NCBI GenBank assembly: GCA_016713325.1
Contig: JADJPJ010000093.1
Span: 1 to 64,000, forward strand
Reading direction: 5' to 3'
DNA: 64,000 bases
Source of the DNA: Candidatus Flexifilum affinis
GTDB lineage: Bacteria > Chloroflexota > Anaerolineae > Aggregatilineales > Phototrophicaceae
Shown here: one piece after another, positions 44,873-54,911 of the stretch
Position numbering within the stretch: the first letter of the stretch is position 1
Layout of the letters: each line of letters starts with the position of its first letter
Made by a program: the position numbers and the translations under genes
The notes under the pieces: model-generated
What the model saw: the letters and a program-made list of their open reading frames with translations, nothing else
Told to the model about the DNA's origin: nothing
The model's database searches: none

Positions 44873-45989
44873 CACCAATTCCGATCCCGAACTTCTTGCG
44901 CAGCGACTGGACCAGGTGCTTCCGGCAAATTCGGCGGCCATCCCGCCGCGTACGCCGGACCCGCTGGTCAACACCGGCGTAGCCATCGCCCGCCTGCCGG
45001 TGCGAAGGCTGTCCCCGGCGACGACAGTGCGCGTCCAGATGCGCATGATGGAGGCCTACGATCGCGAATTCGTGCACCCCCGAAAGCCTATCCGCCGCTT
45101 CTCGCAGGTCGCCTCCCAGTTGGCGCTGGTCGCCAGCGTCGCCCTGGTCGTGCTGATTGTGGGCCTCCGTCCTGCGGTCGCCAACAGCCTCCCGGGCGAG
45201 CCGTTCTACTCGGTGAAGCGCACCGTGGAAGGCATCGAGCTGGCGCTGACCGCCGATGATACGGCTCGAACGACGGTCATCCTTCAGCAGGCACGCACGC
45301 GGCGGACGAAGCGCTGGCTCTCCTGGAGCGGGGGCAGTTCGACCCGCTGCTCATCGAGCATGCTGTCGAAAGTCCCAGGGGTCCATGCTGGAGTCCTCGC
45401 CGAAGAAGTGGCCAACTCGGTGCGACTGCAAAGCCTGAGTTCGCAGACGGCCTTCGTACTGACTGCCGTCATCGACAGTGCCGAAGACGCGGGGCTCGCC
45501 CGGGCGGAAGACGTGGCGGCGCTCACGGCCCGCGTGAACGCCGCCTTCCCAGGGGCCAGCGGCCGCGGCAACGGCAGAGGCAATGCTAATGGCAGCGGCA
45601 ACAGCAGCGACGGAATGCCACCGCGCGATGGTTCCGAACGCCCGGCCGTCACACCGCGCGGCACAGAATCCGAAGGTTCGCCGTCGCAGGTGCCGGAGGC
45701 CACCGCAACGCCATCGCCGCGCGCAGGCAATACCCGACAACCGACCCATACCCCTCGGCCAACAAATGAGCATCGGCCGACCGCCGAGCCCGAGGCGACC
45801 CGTACCCCTCGGCCGACCAACACGCATCGCCCACCTGAGAACCCGGGAGAGCCGCCGGAAACGCCTCCAGGGCAGGGCAATCCACCGCAAACTCCGCCGG
45901 GGCAGGGTGACCTGCCCCACACGCCGCCTGGGCAAGGCGACAACCCAGGCAATCCAAATCCGCCGGGAGGTGGCGAGGGTAAACCGTGA
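44865..45989 (+). CDS. DUF5667 membrane protein, sigma-factor partner, with compensated frameshift
   Basis: A 374-residue reading. Cytoplasmic residues 1-~80, a TM helix near 85-103 (LALVASVALVVLIVGL), then LPGEPFYSVKRTVEGIELAL, the DUF5667 signature. Between ~45292 and ~45385 the open frame reads non-protein-like, whereas the next frame gives THAADEALALLERGQFDPLL, the expected heme-oxygenase-like helix. So two opposite indels leave the ends in register. The C-terminal third is low-complexity Pro/Thr/Gly (PPGQGNPPQTPPGQGDLP), likely a cell-wall-spanning tail. DUF5667 proteins usually follow ECF sigmas and probably act as their anti-sigma or sensor. Confidence 0.75.
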   Translation: MTNTNSDPELLAQRLDQVLPANSAAIPPRTPDPLVNTGVAIARLPVRRLSPATTVRVQMRMMEAYDREFVHPRKPIRRFSQVASQLALVASVALVVLIVGLRPAVANSLPGEPFYSVKRTVEGIELALTADDTARTTVILQQARTRRTKRWLSWSGGSSTRCSSSMLSKVPGVHAGVLAEEVANSVRLQSLSSQTAFVLTAVIDSAEDAGLARAEDVAALTARVNAAFPGASGRGNGRGNANGSGNSSDGMPPRDGSERPAVTPRGTESEGSPSQVPEATATPSPRAGNTRQPTHTPRPTNEHRPTAEPEATRTPRPTNTHRPPENPGEPPETPPGQGNPPQTPPGQGDLPHTPPGQGDNPGNPNPPGGGEGKP

Positions 45990-46052
45990 AGTGGGAAAAA
46001 GCGTTAGCCGAACCGAGCGCCGGCCGATGTCAATGTCGCGGAGCGTCTGGAT

Positions 46053-47129
46053 CTACGCCTGAGGCAGCGTGACCGTGACGACGGTCCCATAGCCGGGCGT
46101 GCTTTCGATCAGGAGCGATCCCCCGGCGCGCTGGGCCAGTCGCTGGGCGATGCTCAGTCCGAGGCCCAGGCCCTGCTGCTCGTGGAGCTCGCGGTTGAAC
46201 TGCACATAGGGACCGATTCGCTCCACCTCTTCGGCGGTCATCCCGCGACCCCGATCGGCGATGCGAAAAACATAGCCCGCATCGGTCGCTTTCCCGGTGA
46301 CGATCACCGACTGTCCCTTGTCGGAGAATTTCAGGGCATTGTCGAGCAGCTCGCTCAGAATCTTACGCAGCGCATCCGCCTCGATGCTGATGGCGCTCTT
46401 CTGCACGTCGACGCTGATATCCGTGCGCCGCTGGTGGAGATCGGCCAGGGCGGCGCTGGTGCTCTCGACGACATAGACCATCTCGGCGACCGGCAGAGGG
46501 GGGTCCTGAACCGGGGCGGCGTTTTCCAGTTTGGCGTGCAGCAGTGAATTCTCGACAATGTGATACAGACGACGCGCGCTGCCAATCAGCAGTTCACCGT
46601 ACTCGACGATGTCGTCGGGCTGTAGAGTTCGGGCATCCTGCACGAGAAGTTCACCTATGCCCAGCACGCCGACCAGCGGCGTTCGCAGTTCATGCGGCAG
46701 CGCTCGCAGGATCGTCTGCCGGACGTCGTTGATCTGCTGTGTGGTCATCGCCTGAATCGATCGCTGGCGTTCCAGGCGCTGTCGAATCGACTGAAGGAGT
46801 TCGGTATGGGAGAACGGCTTGGAGAGGTAGTCGTCGGCCCCCAGCTCCATCGCATAACGCATGTCGCTGCGCTCGCTCTTGGCGGTGATGAAAATGATCG
46901 GGATCAGGGCCGTGGCCGGCTGGATACGCAGTTCAAGCAGCACGCGATAGCCATCCGCCAGCGGCATGACGATGTCCGACAGAATCAGATCGGGGAGATG
47001 CTCGGTCGCTAACCGGATGCCCTCGCGTCCGTTGGGAGCGCTGAGGACCTCGAAGTCCTCGAATTCAAGCCATTGAGCCACTTCGCCGCGGATGAGGTCG
47101 TCATCCTCTATCACCAGGATTTTGGCCAT
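46053..47129 (-). CDS. REC - histidine kinase protein (response regulator domain at N-terminus)
   Basis: A 358-residue protein from the ATG at 47129, which gives MAKILVIEDDDLIRGEVAQW; the longer frame adds non-family residues. REC domain 1-~120: acidic pocket EDDD, phospho-Asp in LPDLILSDIVMPLADG, Lys in DDYLSKPFSHTEL. DHp helix near 150 with ILRALPHELRTPLVGVLGIG (His phospho-site), then HATPase: N box ILSELLDNALKFSDKG, ADRGRGMTAEE and QGLGLGLSIAQRLAQRAGG. It is soluble. It overlaps the end of the upstream multi-sensor kinase gene by 29 bases, so the two probably form one phosphorelay, with the REC domain taking phosphate from the sensor kinase. Confidence 0.87.
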   Translation of the reverse strand: MAKILVIEDDDLIRGEVAQWLEFEDFEVLSAPNGREGIRLATEHLPDLILSDIVMPLADGYRVLLELRIQPATALIPIIFITAKSERSDMRYAMELGADDYLSKPFSHTELLQSIRQRLERQRSIQAMTTQQINDVRQTILRALPHELRTPLVGVLGIGELLVQDARTLQPDDIVEYGELLIGSARRLYHIVENSLLHAKLENAAPVQDPPLPVAEMVYVVESTSAALADLHQRRTDISVDVQKSAISIEADALRKILSELLDNALKFSDKGQSVIVTGKATDAGYVFRIADRGRGMTAEEVERIGPYVQFNRELHEQQGLGLGLSIAQRLAQRAGGSLLIESTPGYGTVVTVTLPQA

Positions 47130-50100
47130 CCCGCTCTCCTCGTTCTGCCGCTGGAAGGGTAATCGTGAACGTCGTGCCAGCGCCCACCGGACTCTCGACG
47201 TCAATCGTGCCGCCATGACGCTCGACGGCCTGCCGGGTGATGCTCAACCCCAAGCCGGTCCCGGAAACCGCGCCGATGTTGGAAGCGCGGTGGAATGGCT
47301 CAAACAGCAAGGGCATATCCGCTGTCGGAATGCCAATGCCTTCATCGCGGATCCGGAATGTGACGCCTCCCGGGTCCTGGACCAGTTGGATGCGAACCGG
47401 TTTGCCCGGCGCAGAATACTTCAGCGCATTCGAAATAAGATTGGTGATGACCTGCCGAATCAGGCGGAGGTCGACCACAGCCCGGACCGGACTGACCGGA
47501 CAGGCATATTCGAAAGGTCGCTCTCCTGTGGCCAACTCGGGGAACTCGGCGATGACTTCGCGGCACAGCGCATCCACGTCCGCCTCGACAGGGTGGAAAT
47601 CCTGCCGGCCAGACTGCAGGCGACCAAGCTGCAGGACATCCTCCACAATGCCGGTCATGTGATCCACTTGCTGCCGGATGTTGTCCAGTCGTCCGTCGAT
47701 CTGCTCGTCGGTCATGCGGGCACGATAGGCAGCCAGCGTCTCCGTCGATGCCAGGATTCCGGCCAGCGGCGTGCGAAATTCGTGGGACGCCATCGAGACA
47801 AAGCGCGATTTCAGCAGACCGGCCTGTTTCTCCAGGTCCAGCGCCTGCCGCAGCGCCTGCTCGGCCTTGCGGCGCTCGGAAATGTCGTGATTGACCGACA
47901 CGACGCCGAGAGGAACCCCCGACGTGTCTCGGAAAAGCACGACGGAACTCAGGACGAAAAGCAGGGTCCCGTCTTTATGTAAATGCGTGACTTCCGCCGT
48001 CGCGAAACCGTTGTCCAGGAGTTCGCGCTCAACCTGCTCGATGCTGTTCGGCCCGTCGACCTGCGGCCGAAGGAGGTCGTAGCCGAACTGGCCGATCGCC
48101 TCTCCGGCAGACCAGCCATACATGCGCGCGGCGGCTTTGTTCCAGGTGCGGATGCGGTACTCCAGATCCATGGAAATGACGGCGTTCGTCACATTTTCCT
48201 GAAGACTCGCGTTGAACAGAAGCTCCCGCTCATAGGCCTTGCGCGCGCTGTTGTCGCGAATGCCACACACATAGCCGTCGCCGGGAATGGCCTGCATGCC
48301 GATCTCGGCGTCCAGGGTCGTGTCATCCTGGCGGCAGACGCGCACCTCCACATACTGGCCATTCGGGTCGGTGATCAGCCGTTCCGCCACATCCACAAGG
48401 CGCGACTGATCGTCCGGGTGGATGATCTCGATGAGGGAGAGAGCGTGCGGCGCATTCAGCGAGTAGCCGAGCAGCGTGGTGAAGGCGGGATTGACCTGTA
48501 CAATGCGCAGATCCTCGTCGAGGAACAGGATGCCGTCCAGGCTGTTGTTCAGGATCGCCTCCATCTTGGCCTCCTCCACCTGCTCCTTGGCCTCCTCCAC
48601 CTGCTCCTTGGCCGCCTGCAGCGCGACTGTGCGCGCTGCGACCTGCGACTCAAGATCTTCGGTGTAGCGGCGAACCGCTTCGGAGAGGTGGTGTTGGTGA
48701 ATGGCAATCGTGAGCTGACTGCCAACCTCGAGCGCGATCTGCTGATACTCCGCGGTGAAGAACTCTGGCGTGTCGCCGAACAGATTGAGTACGCCGAGGC
48801 GCTTTCCCTCCGACGTCAGCAGCACGTGCAGAATAGAAACCATGCCCTCATTTATCGCTATCCGGTAGGTTGCCGGAGGATCAGTCATTGCGTGGACGTT
48901 GGGAATGAGCAGGAGCCCGTCCGCTCTGAAGCTCACCGACCAATCGGGCGGCGGCAGCGGCACACGATGCCCTTTGGCGACTTCCGAAGGCCCGTCGAGA
49001 TCGCCAGCGAAAACCACCATCTCATTGGCACTCTCGTCGATCAGGCCCACACTGACACGCCGGCACGGGATCACCGTGCGAAGCTCCCGGAGGGTAGCAG
49101 CGATCAGTTCCTCGATGGAACCCCCGTGAAGAAGTCCGAGATCGATCTGATGCATCACCTCCAACCGCCGGGCAGACCGTTCCAACGCGCGTTCCTGCTC
49201 CTGGCGCAAAGCATCCTGCTCGGCGAATTCCATGGCAAAGGCAACATCGCCGGCCAGTTCGTCGAGCAGGATCAATTCGTCGCTGTCGAAAAAGCCGGTT
49301 GTGACCGAGTAGAACGCCATCAAACCGCGAAGTTGCCCGGCCACCCGCAGCGGGAAAGAGCCCCGCCGCGCGCCAGCCCATGCGCAGCAGTTCGGTACGC
49401 CAGGAAGGGAGGAGGTTCGGGTCCTGTTCGATATCGTTGACGACCACATGTCCGCCCTGGGACAAAGGCACTGTTGCCGGCGAGAACTGCCGTTCCGGGC
49501 CGGGGTTGCCCAGTACAAACACAACCGCCTCCAGAAAGCCTGGCTGGTACGCCAATCGACGCAACCGGGATGATGCGCGCGGTTTCCGGCGAGAGCTGGC
49601 CGATCCATGCGGCCTGGAAACCACCCTTTTCCACCGCAATCTGGCAGGCGGTCTGGAACAATGTCGGCACGTCGCGAACGCGCACAATGGTCTGATTGAT
49701 GTCGCTCAACACGGCCAGGGTGCGATGCAGATTGCGGCGATGGGCTTCGTCCTGTTTGCGCGCCGTGATCTCCTGGCTCGTCCCAAACGTGAGGATGGCC
49801 GCGCGCTTCTCGCCATCGCCGTCAAAGTGCGCCCGCGCCTGAACGGCCAGCCAGTGGATCGTCTGATCGTCGTGGATCACGCGATATTCGGTCGAGAACC
49901 GTCCGTCGCCAAGCGGGTCCCTGGTCGCAGCCATTTCCCTGCTACGACGCTTGGCATCCTCAGGATGGATACGCGATCCCAACTGGTCCAGCGTGACCGT
50001 ATCACTCGAAAAGCCATAGTGCTGCTGCGCGCTCGTCCAGGTGAATCACGCCGGCGCGAATATCGTGCCGCCACGTGCCGAGGTCGCTCGCGTCCATCGA

Positions 50101-50997
50101 GATCGCCAGCCATTCCTGCTGTTCGCGCAGCGCTGCTTCGGCCAATCGCCGCTCGGTCTGATCGCGGATGATCTTGGTGAAACCGATCAGGGTTCGCCCG
50201 TCGTTGTACAGCGCCGTGATCACCGCACTGGCCCAGAAGCGAGAGCCATCCTGGCGCACCCGCCATCCATCATCTTCCGTATGGCGGTCGCGGCGTGCGC
50301 GTTCCAGCAGCAGGGCCGGCTTCTGCGCATCACGATCCTCCGGGGTGAAGAAGATCGAGAAGTGCCGTCCGATGATCGCATCGGCGGCATACCCCTTGAG
50401 CTTCTCCGCGCCCTGGTTCCAGCTTGCGACGTTCCCCTGGGCGTCCAGCATGTAGATGGCGTAGTCCTCGACCTGATCGACCAGCAGTCGGAACCGTTCT
50501 TCACTGTCACGGAGCGACTCTTCAGACCGCTTGCGCTCGGTGATATCGTGCGTCAGGGCGAGGATGCCTTCGGGGATCGGCTGCACGCGAAGTTCAAACC
50601 AGGCCCGCTCCCCGTCGGGATACTTGAATTCATGGACGCTGTTCTGTGCCTGGCGTTCGATCATGCACCGTTCCAGCAGGGTGAACAGCGGCGTGGCTTC
50701 GATGCCCGGATACACGTCCGGCATGGTGCGGCCGATCAGCTCCTGTTTATCCCGGCGTGCGTGACGGGCAGCCATGTCGTTCAGGTACAGGTAGCGCCAG
50801 TCATACGCGATAATCTGGCAGCCTTCTATCAGGGCATCAAAAAGAGAGGCGTAGATCGAAAACTTTGTAGGGAGCGCAGCGTCCGCCAGGGTGGCAGACA
50901 GTTTTGCTTCAGCATGATCCGCTCGACTTTGCGCTGCCAGCAGTTCGCGGCGCGTCTCTTCGAGCGCTAAACGCAATAGATCACCTTCGGAGGACAT
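47101..50997 (-). CDS. Multi-sensor (PAS x5, GAF x2) histidine kinase, three frameshifts
   Basis: About 1298 codons if frames are joined at ~50027, ~49560 and ~49380. Order: coiled start; PAS1 (YDWRYLYLNDMAARHARRDK), PAS2 (YMLDAQGNVASWNQGAEKLK), PAS3 (LDERAQQHYGF after correction), GAF1 (LAVLSDINQTIVRVRDVPTL), GAF2 (LEVMHQIDLGLLHGGSIEEL), a KEQVEEAKEQVEEAK coiled coil, PAS4 (SLDGILFLDEDLRIVQVNPA), PAS5 (VISMDLEYRIRTWNKAAARM), HisKA (SRFVSMASHEFRTPLAGILA) and HATPase (DEGIGIPTADM; GTGLGLSITRQAVERHGG). No TM helix, so it senses cytoplasmic cues such as redox or ligands. Start ATG 50997. It is followed by the overlapping REC-HK gene. Confidence 0.8.
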
Positions 50998-51139
50998 GAC
51001 TTGCCTTCATAACGCCATTACTCGCAGAGTCCCTGGGGAGATCTGCGTCTTCTATGGATTGTAGTACATAACGCAGTTATAGGGCCGTAAGGAATTTTCG
51101 GATTTTTGCCGTCAATTACGGGGAAGCCGCGGGGGAGAG

Positions 51140-51166
51140 CTGCCCAACCCGATGCGGGTCGGGCAG
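51140..51166. terminator. Hairpin between UvrA-like gene and sensor kinase gene
   Basis: CTGCCCAACCC at 51140-51150 pairs with GGGTCGGGCAG at 51156-51166 with one mismatch and a GATGC loop. It sits 33 bases after the UvrA-like stop (minus strand). There is no T-tract. Confidence 0.45.
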
Positions 51167-51198
51167 CCCATACGCCTGGTGAACCGGGGGAGAGAGCT

Positions 51199-53448
51199 CT
51201 AGTGGCGCAGATACGCGCCGGTGTATGAGCCTTCGGCACTCAGAAGCTGGCGGGGTGTGCCTTCGAAGATCACACGACCGCCGCGGTGGCCGCCCTCCGG
51301 CCCCATGTCGATAATCCAGTCAGCATTGCGGATGACGTCCAGGTTGTGCTCGATGACGACCACCGTGTTGCCAGAGTCGACCAGGCGGTTGAGGATGGCC
51401 AGCAGGTGACTGATGTCCGACATGTGCAGGCCGGTGGTCGGCTCGTCCAGCACGTAGATGCTGCCCTTCTTGTGCAGCTCACTGGCCAGCTTGATGCGCT
51501 GGCATTCGCCGCCGGACAGGGTACTCAGCGGCTGGCCCAGCGTCAGGTAGCCCAGGCCGACATCGCTCAACGCCTGAAGCTTGCCGGCGATCTTCCCGAT
51601 GTCGAAGAATTCCAGCGCCTGCTGGATCGGCATTTCCAGCACGGCGGTGATCGATCGACCGTTGAGTGTGTAGGCCAGCACCTCTTCCTTGAAGCGCTTG
51701 CCGCCGCACACCTCGCAGGGAATCTTCGCCACATCCATCGGCCCCAGGTCGAAGTAGATCACGCCCAACCCCTGGCAGTTCTCGCACGCCCCCTCGGAAT
51801 TGAAGCTGAAGAGCGACGGGCTCACGCCGTTGGCCGTCGCGAAGGCCTTGCGCACCTCGTCCATGATGCCGGTATAGGTGGCAGGGTTGGAGCGTATATT
51901 CGTGCCCACCGGAAGCTGGTCGATCACCACAGCGTCCGGGTGCTGGCGCAGAAAGGCCTGGTTGATCAGCGAGCTCTTGCCGGAACCGGCCACGCCGGTG
52001 ACCACCGTCAGCACGCCCTGGGGAATGTCGACGCTCACGTCGTTCAGGTTGTTCACCCGCGCATGGCGGATCGGCAGGGTGCCCTTCGCCGGTCGAAACT
52101 GCTCCTTAAGTGGCAGCCGCTGCCGCATGTGCCGGCCGGTCGGCGTGTCGGCGCCGAGCAGCCCGTCATAGCTCCCCTGGTAGACGATATTGCCCCCGCC
52201 CGTGCCGGCGCGCGGCCCGATGTCGACCACGTGATCGGCCACCCTGATCACATCCGGGTCGTGCTCAACGACCAGGACCGTGTTGCCCTTGTCGCGCAGC
52301 CGCTGGAGCAGTTCGTTCATGCGGTGGACATCGCGCGGGTGCAGCCCGATGCTCGGCTCGTCGAAGACGTACATCACGTCGATCAGGCTGCTGCTCAGGT
52401 GTTTGACGATCTTGACGCGCTGGGACTCGCCGCCGGAGAGGGTATCCGTCGGCCGGTCCAGGCTGAGGTACTCCAGGCCGATGTCGACCAGGTGCTCCAG
52501 CCGTTCGATCAGCGCCGCCACCATCGGGGCGGCCACCGGGTCCTGGATCGCCCGCACCACCTCGATCAGCTCACCGGCTTCCATAGACGACAGTTCGGCA
52601 ATGTTGTGGCCGTCAATCCGGCAGTTGAGCGCCGCCTGGCTCAGCCGGGCGCCGTGACAAAGCGGACATGGTCCCATCGTCAGGTAGGGCGCGACCATAT
52701 TCTGCGTTCGCTCGGACAGGCTCTTCACGTCGCGCGTGATGTACTTGCGGCTGAACTTGTCGATGATGCCCTCGAAGGTCAGGTTGAAGGGTTTGCCGGC
52801 GACCGTCGTCTTCACCTTGTAGGGCTTGCTGTGCAGCAGCAGCGCCATTTCCGCGTCGCTGTAGTTGGCCAGCTTCTTGTCGTTGTCGAACAGGCCGGAC
52901 TCCGTGCAGATCGTCCAGTCCCATTTGCCGAGGTCGTACTCCGGGAAGCGGATGGCCCCCTCGTTGAGCGACTTCGACGTGTCGAGGAAGATGTCGAGAT
53001 CCACGTCCAGCTTGCGGCCCAGGCCGTTGCACTCCGGGCACATCCCCTGCGGATCGTTGAACGAGAAGAAGTTGGAGGCGCCGACGTGCGGCTGGCCGGC
53101 CCGTGAGAAGAGCAACCGCATCACCGAATAAATGTCGGTAATCGTGCCCACCGTCGAGTGCGACCCGCCGCCGAGCCGCTTCTGATCGACGACGATGGGC
53201 ATGCTCAGGTTTTCGATCGAATCGGCGTTGGGCGAGGCATAGCGCGGCAAAAAGCCGCGGATGAACATGCTGAAGTTTTCGTTCAGCAGCCGGAGCGCTT
53301 CGGTGGCGACGGTATCAAAGACCAGTGAGGATTTGCCGGAACCGGACACGCCGGTGAAGATGGTGATTTTACGCTTGGGAATACGGACTGAGACATTTTT
53401 GAGGTTGTTTTCGCGCGCGCCACGGATCTCGATGAATTCCTGAGTCAC
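51199..53448 (-). CDS. Short UvrA paralogue (excinuclease ABC subunit A-like ATPase)
   Basis: A 749-residue protein from GTG 53448; AGGAGG six bases upstream decides this start over the ATG at 53490. Two ABC modules: Walker A GVSGSGKSSLVFDTVATEAL near 34 and GVAGSGKSSLINQAFL near 492; signatures LSGGESQRVKIVKHL near 357 and LSGGECQRIKLASEL near 658; Walker B YVFDEPSIGLHPRD and YVLDEPTTGLHMSD. Zinc-type pairs CPECNGLG, CPLCHG, CENCQGLG and CEVCGGKRF. Canonical UvrA has ~940 residues; the UvrB-binding/DNA-insertion part is shortened here, as in the UvrA2/DrrC-type group linked to drug tolerance. It is probably not the main excision-repair UvrA. Confidence 0.88.
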   Translation of the reverse strand: MTQEFIEIRGARENNLKNVSVRIPKRKITIFTGVSGSGKSSLVFDTVATEALRLLNENFSMFIRGFLPRYASPNADSIENLSMPIVVDQKRLGGGSHSTVGTITDIYSVMRLLFSRAGQPHVGASNFFSFNDPQGMCPECNGLGRKLDVDLDIFLDTSKSLNEGAIRFPEYDLGKWDWTICTESGLFDNDKKLANYSDAEMALLLHSKPYKVKTTVAGKPFNLTFEGIIDKFSRKYITRDVKSLSERTQNMVAPYLTMGPCPLCHGARLSQAALNCRIDGHNIAELSSMEAGELIEVVRAIQDPVAAPMVAALIERLEHLVDIGLEYLSLDRPTDTLSGGESQRVKIVKHLSSSLIDVMYVFDEPSIGLHPRDVHRMNELLQRLRDKGNTVLVVEHDPDVIRVADHVVDIGPRAGTGGGNIVYQGSYDGLLGADTPTGRHMRQRLPLKEQFRPAKGTLPIRHARVNNLNDVSVDIPQGVLTVVTGVAGSGKSSLINQAFLRQHPDAVVIDQLPVGTNIRSNPATYTGIMDEVRKAFATANGVSPSLFSFNSEGACENCQGLGVIYFDLGPMDVAKIPCEVCGGKRFKEEVLAYTLNGRSITAVLEMPIQQALEFFDIGKIAGKLQALSDVGLGYLTLGQPLSTLSGGECQRIKLASELHKKGSIYVLDEPTTGLHMSDISHLLAILNRLVDSGNTVVVIEHNLDVIRNADWIIDMGPEGGHRGGRVIFEGTPRQLLSAEGSYTGAYLRH

Positions 53449-53566
53449 CTTGCCTCCTGTGAATTCGATTGTATCCTTGCGATGGAACAAATGTACGACT
53501 CCGCCAGCGATCTGTCAAGAGCAGGATCGACGGGTCTTAGCGGTTGAGAAAGGCCAAAGAACAGTC

Positions 53567-54022
53567 ATGAGAAGCACAGACTCGCAATGCCCGGAATGCG
53601 GTGCGACGTGGATCGACGGGCGCACCTGCACCGACGATTTTCATCAGCTTCTGGCCTGGGAGTGGGACTATCAACTGCTCGACGTACATCACGTGCTGGT
53701 GCTGTGCTTCCACCTCCAGCATCCGAGCCTGTACGGCCCGCGCATGCTCGACGAGGCGGTGACGATGCTCATCCGCTTCCAGGACGAGGGCATCTCCCCG
53801 GCCCAGATGCGCAGGGAGATGGCGCCCTCGGTCGACTCGGGTGTGCGCCGGTTCAAGATCCGCGGCACGCCCGAAGCGCACGGGGTGTATCGGCACCCGG
53901 TCGTGTGGACGATGACCGTCGGCGGTGTGGTGGCTGCCGGCCCGGAACACTACTCTGCCAGCGTCCGTGCCTGGGCGGACTCGATGCTCGCCTCGCTGAA
54001 AGTGTCGGGCAATCTGCCTTAA
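53567..54022 (+). CDS. DUF5946-like small protein with N-terminal zinc-ribbon-like motif
   Basis: A 151-residue protein from the ATG at 53567. The start SQCPECGATWIDGRTCTDDF gives a CxxCx(n)C motif that could bind zinc. The middle has LLAWEWDYQLLDVHHVLVLC and a His-rich FHLQHPSLYG, which resembles DUF5946 proteins. The tail reads VVWTMTVGGVVAAGPEHYSA. Function unknown. It is divergent from the UvrA-like gene across 118 bases and on the same strand as the secreted protein that follows 94 bases later. Confidence 0.65.
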   Translation: MRSTDSQCPECGATWIDGRTCTDDFHQLLAWEWDYQLLDVHHVLVLCFHLQHPSLYGPRMLDEAVTMLIRFQDEGISPAQMRREMAPSVDSGVRRFKIRGTPEAHGVYRHPVVWTMTVGGVVAAGPEHYSASVRAWADSMLASLKVSGNLP

Positions 54023-54116
54023 GGACACAAATCTCCGCACGTAATTCTTCAGGGGAGTATGATCGTAAGTATTGATCCAGTTATCGCGCATGGATTTCAA
54101 CGTCAGGGAGAAGACA

Positions 54117-54836
54117 GTGAAAAAGCAGCGTACCCTACTTATCAGCCTCAGCCTCATTGCCCTCCTCTTCGTAGGTGGCATCTCCTCCGCGCTCGCCGCC
54201 GGTGAGACTTTTCAAGTCATTTCTGTCAACACGACAGGCTGTTCGAGTGGCCAGTTCGGCATGACCGTCGAACGCGCCAATCTGGACGGCGGCACGTACT
54301 ACGTGAACACGGTTGTCACGGTCGGCGAGCTGATCTACATGAACGAATTGGCCTCGATCTCCGTCAATGGTCTGAGTGGCTGGAACATCTTCGACAACTT
54401 CACCTATGGTCCGGTCCCGAACCCCGGCACGTATCCCATTCCGGCGGGTCAGACCATGCGCCTCGACTTCACGCTGGAGCGGCCGGTCGGCACCGCGCTC
54501 TTCAACTGGACACTGATCGTCGACGGCTGCGACACCGGCAACGTCCTCTATAACGGTCCGACACCTTCGGGCAATGCCTGTAATCTCGCCGTCCCGTCCG
54601 GTTCGGTCGTCGGAGAAGCCCCTCTCGGTGCGCAGGTCTACTACGCCCCCGACCAGCTTTCACCCGGCGTGGTACTGAACCCCGGCACCTATGTGGTCAT
54701 CGGACAGGATGAAAGCGAGACTTACTACAAGGTCGTCCTTGCCTGCCAGACAGTCTGGGTGCGCAAGGACACGATGCAGCCGAGCTATCAGGCGCCGCAG
54801 AACGGCACGCCGCTGCCCACAGGCGTCGTCAGCTAA
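54117..54836 (+). CDS. Secreted protein of unknown function
   Basis: A 239-residue protein. GTG 54117 is preferred because AGGGAG lies eight bases upstream and the product then starts VKKQRTLLISLSLIALLFVG, a good signal peptide cleaved near ALAA-GE. The mature part is beta-rich with four Cys in two well-separated places (TTGCSSGQF, VDGCDTG, NACNLAV, VLACQTVW), suggesting two disulphides. The last ~60 residues (PGTYVVIGQDESETYYKVVL; TVWVRKDTM) resemble a small SH3-like or cell-wall-type module. I do not recognise the family. A clean terminator follows, so it ends its transcript. Confidence 0.65.
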   Translation: MKKQRTLLISLSLIALLFVGGISSALAAGETFQVISVNTTGCSSGQFGMTVERANLDGGTYYVNTVVTVGELIYMNELASISVNGLSGWNIFDNFTYGPVPNPGTYPIPAGQTMRLDFTLERPVGTALFNWTLIVDGCDTGNVLYNGPTPSGNACNLAVPSGSVVGEAPLGAQVYYAPDQLSPGVVLNPGTYVVIGQDESETYYKVVLACQTVWVRKDTMQPSYQAPQNGTPLPTGVVS

Positions 54837-54862
54837 GCTTCCAGCTCTATTGCACTCAAAAA

Positions 54863-54895
54863 AGGGGTTGGCCGCAGAGGCCAACCTCTTTTTTT
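54863..54895 (+). terminator. Rho-independent terminator
   Basis: Stem AGGGGTTGGCC / GGCCAACCTCT with a GCAGA loop, flanked by A-run on the left and a seven-T run on the right. It ends the secreted-protein transcript and, because of the A-run, may also work for the membrane gene converging from the right. Confidence 0.88.
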
Positions 54896-54911
54896 GTTTG
54901 ATCTGCAGGAC

